Positions 56,818 to 62,214 of a stretch of 62,214 bases of DNA are shown here, piece after piece. This DNA comes from Oscillospiraceae bacterium (lineage in GTDB: Bacteria > Bacillota > Clostridia > Oscillospirales > Ruminococcaceae). Each line of letters begins with the position of its first letter. Position 1 is the stretch's first letter. Where the stretch lies: positions 1 through 62,214 of the forward strand of contig JAGASN010000001.1 of NCBI GenBank assembly GCA_017847875.1. Reading direction: 5' to 3'. A model generated the notes under the pieces. That model was not told the DNA's origin. It searched no databases and saw only the letters and a program-made list of their open reading frames with translations. The translations under genes were made by a program, and so were the position numbers.

Positions 56818-58860
56818 TTATTTTTTAAATCTTCCTTTTTCGATATATTCCACCGAAAAACCATAAAGTCCAAAAGCCTTTTCCGCTTCATCACAAACAA
56901 TCCGAAATCCCACTTTATCAAATTTCTTTATTTTTGTTTTAAGGGTAACCGTTCTTGGCGTCGGGTTTCCGTTCCAGGTGAAATTTTCCCAATTGATTGC
57001 TCCCCAGGAAAAATAAGAAATTTTGTCCATCCATTCCTCAAGGACTTTCCAGAAACCGCCGATCTTGACCTCAAGCCGAACTTTGTTCTGTGGATATGGC
57101 GCAAGTTCCAGCGCAACAGTCCTTATGGTTTTGTTTTTCCAAAAAGTGTCGCCCGCAAAATCCGGAATTGTCCAAAAGGCATCTATCACCTTTCCGTTAT
57201 CGGAAAATTTTCCTTCAATAAATTTTCCGATATTTCCTTCGCCGTCGCCGAAAAAAAGTTCACCGTTTTCTTCCCAAAGAATTCTTGCCGGAATGTTTTC
57301 CCAAAGATAACATTCGTACTGAAAGCTCGAAAGAGGTTCGCCCCGCTGATAACTTCTTCGGCTTGTATCCAGAAGATAAAGCTTTCCGGAAACGGAAATC
57401 ACATAAAATTGCTTCCATTTAACGCAAAAAGCGTTTTTAAGCTCCGGCTCGGCGCAAAGAGCTTTGTTGATGAAAAAACTTCGGTTCTGGGTATATTTTT
57501 CGCCGGAAATATCTTCCGCCGTAACCGCATATACCCCTCTTTTTGTGATAAAAAGCGGTTCCTTTTCCATATATACAAAAGAATCCGGCGCAAAAGCTTC
57601 TTCCCCCTGAAGGTGCTTAAAAATCGGAAAAACCGCATTTCCCAAATCGTCAATTTCCGCCTTTCTCAAAACAACGCTTCGCCCGTCAAGCGCAGGCGCA
57701 ATATGTGTCGCGAGATATCCTTCGATTATCGAATAGCCTATTATTTCCGAAGTTTCGTTTGTAATGTCGGAATAATATGTATCCGGCCAATAGGTTGGGT
57801 CGTTTGCTGCGCACCAATAATCCCTTTGTTTTTCAAAAGGATTTCCGCAAACAAAAATTCTTGTTGAAGCGCCGCCGGAATCATAAGTTATGCTTTTTCG
57901 GCAAAAATTGATTTTGTTTTCATAACCTTCAAAATATTTTGCCGCTTCGATAACAAGATTGTCCGTTCCGGTAATCGGTGTTTTCGGAATAGCTTCAGCA
58001 AAAGAAATTTTTCCTTTTTCTCTGTCAACGGAAAAATCCTCCCCTTCGGTTTTTTCTTCCATTTCGCCGTTTTCGTTCATAACCCAGGCTCTCACCGCTT
58101 CTTCGGAAAGGTTTTCCTGCGAAAGAGTAAAATTCTGTTCCGTTCCGGTTTCACAAAGAAAACTTTCTTTCCATCTTCTGGAAAGAAGGTTGAATTCCTC
58201 CTTGAGCATCCCGCCGGGTTCGTTTTCATATCTTGCCTCAACGGTAATTTCTTCATTTTCCGCCGGAGCCGTTTTGAGCACCAGTTTTTCTTCCAAAAGG
58301 CTGTATTCAGCCTCAGTTTCTCCCTTTTTAACGGAAATTATTTCCGCCGGAATTTGTTCAAGAACAAATTCCGTGCTTGTTCCGTCACCTTTGAGCACCG
58401 TTTTTCGAACGCATTCGTCCGCATTTTTTGAAATGAGCACCGTCGGAACATAGGCAACGTCACAAATCGGATGAACGTCATTTCCGTCAAAAACAAGCGC
58501 CTCAAAACCATCAAAGATAAAAAGCCTGTCGCCAACAACTCTTCCTGAAGAAAGTTCATCCGCCATTCCTTCCCAAATTTTTTCCCCTTCAAGAAAAAGG
58601 CTGTTGCCGGAATGGATAATTTTCTTTTCCCCAAGGGAAAAACTTCCGTTTATCCTTCCGGGAAGTTTTTCCAAAAAAGAAAAACCCGGTCTTTTGACCG
58701 GGTTCCCTTTTGAATCCGGCATCATATTGGGCGCGTCCGGACTTCTTTTTCTGTCAATATCCGCCGGCGCGGAACTAAGATCTATTCCCGCAAAGGAAGT
58801 TATTTCAACAACTTTCTTCACCGGCGCTGCCGCTTTTAAAAAATCAATTTTTGCCGGCAT
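56818..58860 (-). CDS. Podovirus-type tail/neck protein
   Basis: A 680-residue beta-rich protein. The N-terminal ITSFAGIDLSSAPADIDRKR followed by PNMMPDSKGNPVKRPGF is the start motif of podoviral neck/tail proteins (P22 gp10-like, T7 gp12-like) that seal the portal. Several blade-like repeats follow (SGNSLFLEG, GDRLFIFDGFEALVFDG, KLYLLD). Start ATG 58860 with AAGGAGG upstream. Largest virion gene in the window after paralogue 1. Confidence 0.72.
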   Translation of the reverse strand: MPAKIDFLKAAAPVKKVVEITSFAGIDLSSAPADIDRKRSPDAPNMMPDSKGNPVKRPGFSFLEKLPGRINGSFSLGEKKIIHSGNSLFLEGEKIWEGMADELSSGRVVGDRLFIFDGFEALVFDGNDVHPICDVAYVPTVLISKNADECVRKTVLKGDGTSTEFVLEQIPAEIISVKKGETEAEYSLLEEKLVLKTAPAENEEITVEARYENEPGGMLKEEFNLLSRRWKESFLCETGTEQNFTLSQENLSEEAVRAWVMNENGEMEEKTEGEDFSVDREKGKISFAEAIPKTPITGTDNLVIEAAKYFEGYENKINFCRKSITYDSGGASTRIFVCGNPFEKQRDYWCAANDPTYWPDTYYSDITNETSEIIGYSIIEGYLATHIAPALDGRSVVLRKAEIDDLGNAVFPIFKHLQGEEAFAPDSFVYMEKEPLFITKRGVYAVTAEDISGEKYTQNRSFFINKALCAEPELKNAFCVKWKQFYVISVSGKLYLLDTSRRSYQRGEPLSSFQYECYLWENIPARILWEENGELFFGDGEGNIGKFIEGKFSDNGKVIDAFWTIPDFAGDTFWKNKTIRTVALELAPYPQNKVRLEVKIGGFWKVLEEWMDKISYFSWGAINWENFTWNGNPTPRTVTLKTKIKKFDKVGFRIVCDEAEKAFGLYGFSVEYIEKGRFKK

Positions 58861-58887
58861 AAAATTCCTCCTTTTTCGCTGACGCAA

Positions 58888-59397
58888 TTAAACTTCATAT
58901 CGCTGTTTTGCTTCCGCTTGCGCAATTGAAAGAAGATACTGAAGCCATTTTTCGTTATATTCTTTTTGAACATTGCTTTCTTCCTCAATTTTCTGCTTCG
59001 CAATTTCCCCAAGATTATCCGAAAAACCGCTTTGAATATCGTTTCTGTTTCCCTGATATTGCGCGCGCAAATTTGCAAGACTGCTTTCTGAAGCGCCGCC
59101 GTTAATTCCGGAAGCGGCCATCTGTTCCGGAAGCGCTGCTTCCGCCCTTTGCTGAAGAATCCAGTTTTCGCGGAGCGCGTTGTCCCTTTCTTCACGCAGC
59201 TTTTTTGCCGCAAGGTCAAAATTTTCCTTCACTTTTGCGGAATATTTGTTCCTCAGCTCCTCAACAGCAACTTCCGCCCTTTCTTCGGGACTTATATAAT
59301 TTTCTTCGGTTTTATTTTCATTTTCATTTCCGCCGAAAAAATCAGCCCAGCTTCCGGAAAGGAAATCTTTAATTTTGTCTTTTTCCTGCATTTTCAT
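58888..59397 (-). CDS. Phage head or ejection protein, unknown
   Basis: A 169-residue helical, glutamate-rich protein with a long predicted coiled coil (KVKENFDLAAKKLREERDNA) and an A/G-rich middle. Start ATG 59397 after AAAGGAG; a second ATG lies two codons later. It follows the capsid gene behind a strong hairpin. Its size and helix content would fit an ejection protein or head-completion factor. Confidence 0.6.
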   Translation of the reverse strand: MKMQEKDKIKDFLSGSWADFFGGNENENKTEENYISPEERAEVAVEELRNKYSAKVKENFDLAAKKLREERDNALRENWILQQRAEAALPEQMAASGINGGASESSLANLRAQYQGNRNDIQSGFSDNLGEIAKQKIEEESNVQKEYNEKWLQYLLSIAQAEAKQRYEV

Positions 59398-59420
59398 CCA
59401 TTCTCCTTTCAAAAAAATCC

Positions 59421-59454
59421 TTTCTGTTCGGCGGAATTTTCCGCCGAACAGAAA
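59421..59454 (-). terminator. Strong hairpin after the capsid gene
   Basis: TTTCTGTTCGGCGGAA and TTCCGCCGAACAGAAA, perfectly complementary over 16 positions with a two-base loop, 9 bases after the capsid stop and just before the next gene's ribosome binding site. On the minus strand it is followed by GGATTTTTTT, so it could terminate part of the transcripts or protect the capsid message. Confidence 0.75.
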
Positions 59455-59462
59455 AAGCAATT

Positions 59463-60542
59463 TTAAGCAACGGTTCGCTGTTCATCAACCGCAACAGCGG
59501 AAGTGAAAAGATTTTCGTTAAAAGCAACCGCCTTTGCGGTATAGGTGCCTGCAACAAGTGCAACGCTTCCGCCGCTGGTGGTTTCAACAGCGGTCTCGCT
59601 GAATCTGGGGTCGGTGCCGTCGGTGGTAACGCGAATTTTGTTTGCGCCGGCAGAAGTTACGGTAAGATTTTTACCGGAAAGAGCAAAGGTGGGTTTTGCC
59701 TGAACTTTTCCGCCTTCAACCGCGGCATAAACACCGTCGCATTTTGCGCCGATTACAAAAGCATCATAGATAAAGCGGCCTTCAATAAGGGCGCCGTTGA
59801 TGCCTGCAGGATTTTCCTTGATGAAATAATCCTGAACCTTTTTCGGCTGAAGAACGCTGTTTTTGTAAACAATGAGGAAATATGCCTTGTTTTCACCTTT
59901 CATAAGATAATCGTCCGGAACGGTTACAACCTGGGCACCCATAAAAGTACCCACCGCGCCTTTAACAAGAGATTCTTTGGCAAGAGCTTCGACGCCGATA
60001 AACTGTTTGGAAAGTCGGAGCATACCGAACCAGCTCCAGCCGATGAAGATATATCTTCCCTCCGCGGGGACTTTTTTGTTGCCCATTTTTACCATTCCGT
60101 CGGAAATCATTTTAACAATGGTCTCTTCGGTGGGTGCTTCCGCAATGGGTTCAACGGTGCCCGCATAGTCGATAAATTTGCGAAGGGCATATTTATCCAT
60201 TTCGGGAATTGCCTGTTCGCTCATTTCAATATTAAGGATTTTGGAAGCTTCCTTTGCGCCCATCTGTTCCGCGTTGTTACCTTTATCAACGGTGATGGAG
60301 AAAGAACGGTCTCTTTCAACAATCATGTCCTGAACGGTATCCTGGGCTTCTTTGGGTTCGCCGTAACGGTTGGTGCCGCTGCGTTTGTAATCATTAAGTT
60401 CCTGAGAAACAGCGGTGTAAACCTTGAGGTTTTTAACACCGGTAAATTCATAGTCTTTGCAGGCAATTCCGTCAACATAGGATTTCTGGGTAAAAGCCTG
60501 CGCAAGTTCTTTTGCATATCTGCTAGCAAGATTAACTGCCAT
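59463..60542 (-). CDS. Major capsid protein with C-terminal Ig-like domain
   Basis: A 359-residue protein following the scaffold gene. Residues 1-275 form the shell region (VNLASRYAKELAQAFTQKSY start, DRSFSITVDKGN, QVVTVPDDYLM). Residues about 285-355 look like an appended chitobiase-type/Ig-like domain (TFALSGKNLTVTSAGANKIR, then TTDGTDP), probably a surface decoration. AAAGGAG precedes the ATG. Confidence 0.85.
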   Translation of the reverse strand: MAVNLASRYAKELAQAFTQKSYVDGIACKDYEFTGVKNLKVYTAVSQELNDYKRSGTNRYGEPKEAQDTVQDMIVERDRSFSITVDKGNNAEQMGAKEASKILNIEMSEQAIPEMDKYALRKFIDYAGTVEPIAEAPTEETIVKMISDGMVKMGNKKVPAEGRYIFIGWSWFGMLRLSKQFIGVEALAKESLVKGAVGTFMGAQVVTVPDDYLMKGENKAYFLIVYKNSVLQPKKVQDYFIKENPAGINGALIEGRFIYDAFVIGAKCDGVYAAVEGGKVQAKPTFALSGKNLTVTSAGANKIRVTTDGTDPRFSETAVETTSGGSVALVAGTYTAKAVAFNENLFTSAVAVDEQRTVA

Positions 60543-60593
60543 ATTAAAAATTCTCCTTTCATGTTAAGCATCCCTTATATAAAGGGATTTAAA

Positions 60594-61412
60594 TCAATAT
60601 TCCGCAAAAAGTCCTTTTGCAAATTCGTCCGGACCGATAATTCCCGCCGCGGAAGTCGCGGAACTCGGGCTGTGCGCCCTTGCGTAATTTTTCTGTGCTT
60701 CCTTGGCTTTTTCGTTTTTAAGTTTCTCAATTTCCGAAAAAAGTTTTTCGTTTTCGGAAAAAAGCCTGTGCTTTTCAAAAGCCGCTTCCAGCGGAATTCC
60801 GCCTTCCCATTCCGCAACAACCCTGCCGGGGAATTTTTCAATTCCTTCGCCGGAATGTTTGAGAAGAAATTTTTCAAGTTCCGAAAGCATAGCTTCGTTT
60901 CTGTCCGTTTCCTCGGTTTTCTTTTCGCCCTTTTTCAGTTCAAGGCGAAAATTCGCAAGTTCCTTTGCGGTTTCGCGGTTCATTCCGGGGTTTGCTTCCA
61001 TAATTTCGGAAATCATTTTTTCCGTGGTTGCTTTTTCAAGCGCCCAAAGAATTTCTTCCTTCATCTCTTCTTTGGAAATTCCCCTTATTTCCGCCAGTTT
61101 TTCAAAAATTTCGCTGTCGCCTTTTGTTTTGCCGAATTTTTCGGAAAGTTCGTCAAATTCATTTCCCTTTTTAAGAATTTCCGCAATTTCTTCCGGCTTT
61201 TTTCCAACGGCTTTTGCAAATGCAAAAAACGCCGCTTTAAGAGCTTCTTTTTCTTCGTGCTCAAAATTCAGCTCTTCATGCTCAAAAGGTTCTTCCTCGT
61301 GCTCAAGTTCCCCTTCGCCGAAAAAATTTTCGTTTTCCTCCGGTTTTTCTTCCGGAATAACTTCGCCGAGAAGTTCTTTTACAAAAAGATCTTCATCTCT
61401 TTCTTTTTTCAT
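60594..61412 (-). CDS. Phage scaffolding-like protein
   Basis: A 272-residue highly charged helical protein (runs of E and K, helical repeats such as FDELSEKFGKTKGDSEIFEK) placed between terminase and capsid, the usual scaffold position. A short basic/serine C-terminal end (NYARAHSPSSATSAA) is typical of capsid-binding tails. Start ATG 61412 after AAAGGAG; seven codons upstream are open but cover that site. Confidence 0.78.
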   Translation of the reverse strand: MKKERDEDLFVKELLGEVIPEEKPEENENFFGEGELEHEEEPFEHEELNFEHEEKEALKAAFFAFAKAVGKKPEEIAEILKKGNEFDELSEKFGKTKGDSEIFEKLAEIRGISKEEMKEEILWALEKATTEKMISEIMEANPGMNRETAKELANFRLELKKGEKKTEETDRNEAMLSELEKFLLKHSGEGIEKFPGRVVAEWEGGIPLEAAFEKHRLFSENEKLFSEIEKLKNEKAKEAQKNYARAHSPSSATSAAGIIGPDEFAKGLFAEY

Positions 61413-61429
61413 TAAAATCTCCTTTCCGC

Positions 61430-62214
61430 TCAATTTCCAAATTCCAAAAAATTTTCAATTTCGCTGTCAAAAGCGTTTTGCTCTTCGTCAAAAATTTCCG
61501 AATGAACGGGTCTTGCCGCCGCCCAATATCGAAGAGCGTCCGCCGCATGGGTATATTCGTGGACTTTGTCGCCAACGTCATTCGGGTTTTTGCTGTCAAA
61601 ACAAAGAGCCGGAAGCGTTCTTATGACTTCGGTGCAGTTTGCAAAAATTTTAAGCCGCGGTTTTGTTTCTCCGAATTCATCAGTTCTTGGGTGCAGCCAT
61701 TCTTTAAGGCTGTACCAGCCCTGGACCCTGTCGTTGCTTGCCTTAAAAAGCAAAATTCCGTAATCCAAAAAAAGTTCCGCAACGCTTTTTCCGGTATCCT
61801 GTCTGCGGTTCCACATATCCGGCGGCGCAATATAAACTTCCGGAAAATCGTTTTCCTGGGCTTCAAGAATGGCTTTTGCCGCTTCGCTTATGATAAGCCC
61901 GCTTTTATAAATTTCGCGGTAAACATAGGCATTATCAAAATGGTCAACGGCAATCCAATATCCCGCAAGCATATCAAGCCCATAGTCCATTGCGAAATAT
62001 CTGCGCCAGTCCTTCGGAATTTCAAAAGGTTCGCAAACGTGAAGTTCCCTTCTCCATTCCGAAAAATACTGCCCCTCGTTGGTATCCCAATCTCCGTTGA
62101 GAAGCTGGCGCCTGTCCTTTTCCGAAAGATTGCAAAGCCGCTTTATATAGGAAGGGTCGTTTTTCATAAGCGCCTTGTTTTCAAAAACCGTTGCCGGAAT
62201 AAAAAGCCTTTTTC
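61430..62214 (-). CDS. Terminase large subunit, C-terminal part (runs off the window)
   Basis: The frame is open to the window edge and continues RLFIPATVFENKALMKNDP into the body shown here, the linker typical of terminases. The nuclease domain has the three acidic centres of the RNase H fold: AMDYGLD, APPDMWN and AADALRYW. LLNGDWD is the family motif before the nuclease. The ATPase half lies to the right. Confidence 0.9.
   Translation of the reverse strand, partial: KRLFIPATVFENKALMKNDPSYIKRLCNLSEKDRRQLLNGDWDTNEGQYFSEWRRELHVCEPFEIPKDWRRYFAMDYGLDMLAGYWIAVDHFDNAYVYREIYKSGLIISEAAKAILEAQENDFPEVYIAPPDMWNRRQDTGKSVAELFLDYGILLFKASNDRVQGWYSLKEWLHPRTDEFGETKPRLKIFANCTEVIRTLPALCFDSKNPNDVGDKVHEYTHAADALRYWAAARPVHSEIFDEEQNAFDSEIENFLEFGN

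Larger units (their letters stand above)
43284..62214. mobile_element. Prophage late region, incomplete on the right
   Basis: All protein genes from 43284 to the window end lie on the minus strand, usually with short gaps or ATGA/TGATG overlaps. They include terminase large subunit, scaffold-like protein, major capsid, tail and fibre proteins, portal, adaptor, holin and amidase. No integrase, repressor or replication genes and no att site are visible; they must lie to the right or be absent. The tail components look podovirus-like (no tail tube, tape measure or sheath seen). Confidence 0.9.

Overview
The window looks like a chromosomal segment of a mid-GC, spore-forming, anaerobic Firmicute of class Clostridia (an Oscillospiraceae-like lineage is my guess). 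The basis is spmA/spmB, an AbrB-type regulator with a zinc ribbon, a ClpE-like unfoldase, FeoAB with a FeoB-associated cysteine-rich peptide, strong AGGAGG-type ribosome binding sites with frequent TTG/GTG starts, and textbook sigma-A promoters. No rRNA, CRISPR array, transposase or integrase is visible.

Layout. 1-432: four tRNA genes on the minus strand behind one near-consensus promoter. 484-3096: lipoprotein, small membrane protein, alr and rimI, translationally coupled. 3109-8310: abrB-like regulator, spmAB, membrane protein and histidine phosphatase, XRE regulator, bcp and a DMT exporter. 8310-13272: a four-gene minus operon (ECF S component, DUF5711, CvpA, ClpE-like). 13300-16410: a 56-residue membrane peptide, recG and an AlkD-type protein, with two copies of a short GC-rich hairpin repeat at gene ends. 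16411-19113: the feoA-feoB-cysteine-rich peptide iron operon with three identical-geometry operators. 19184-22990: tRNA-Leu, an InlB-repeat/poly-serine surface protein, mtaB, tRNA-Asp and tRNA-Thr. 22995-27964: a two-component pair, a class II aldolase, an M42 peptidase and an atypical DUF4236 gene. 28092-42553: a 12-gene purine operon. 42557-43287: a TRIC-family channel. 43284-62214: the late region of a prophage, entirely minus strand, running off the right end inside the terminase gene.

The purine operon appears to be governed by a ZTP riboswitch whose 3' conserved segment is shared with a 15-bp intrinsic terminator. It carries purE, purC, a PurF-like enzyme lacking the N-terminal cysteine, purM, a formate/nitrite-family channel, purN, a stand-alone IMP cyclohydrolase (PurO type), a stand-alone AICAR transformylase, purD, a single-chain purL, formate-THF ligase (fhs) and the house-cleaning pyrophosphatase rdgB. 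The channel plus fhs plus PurN make a self-contained formate-to-10-formyl-THF-to-purine unit.

The prophage runs terL, scaffold, capsid, tail/fibre genes, portal, adaptor, then a cargo block, then the lysis genes (XhlA-like, holin, amidase). The cargo block (45.3-51.0 kb) is the most unusual part. It holds two paralogous long proteins with conserved N-terminal and hydrophobic regions but different C-termini, one ending in a DUF6883-like toxin candidate coupled to a DUF4926-like immunity candidate. It also holds an orphan C-terminal cassette with its own immunity-like gene, composite hairpin repeats between modules, and a putative plus-strand small RNA. I read it as a phage-carried polymorphic toxin/immunity array. 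A second genome-scale signal is an over-represented motif, GTGCTCA/TGAGCAC (about 33 hand-counted copies, about 8 expected), whose inverted pairs build hairpins resembling the DNA-uptake-sequence terminators of other bacteria.
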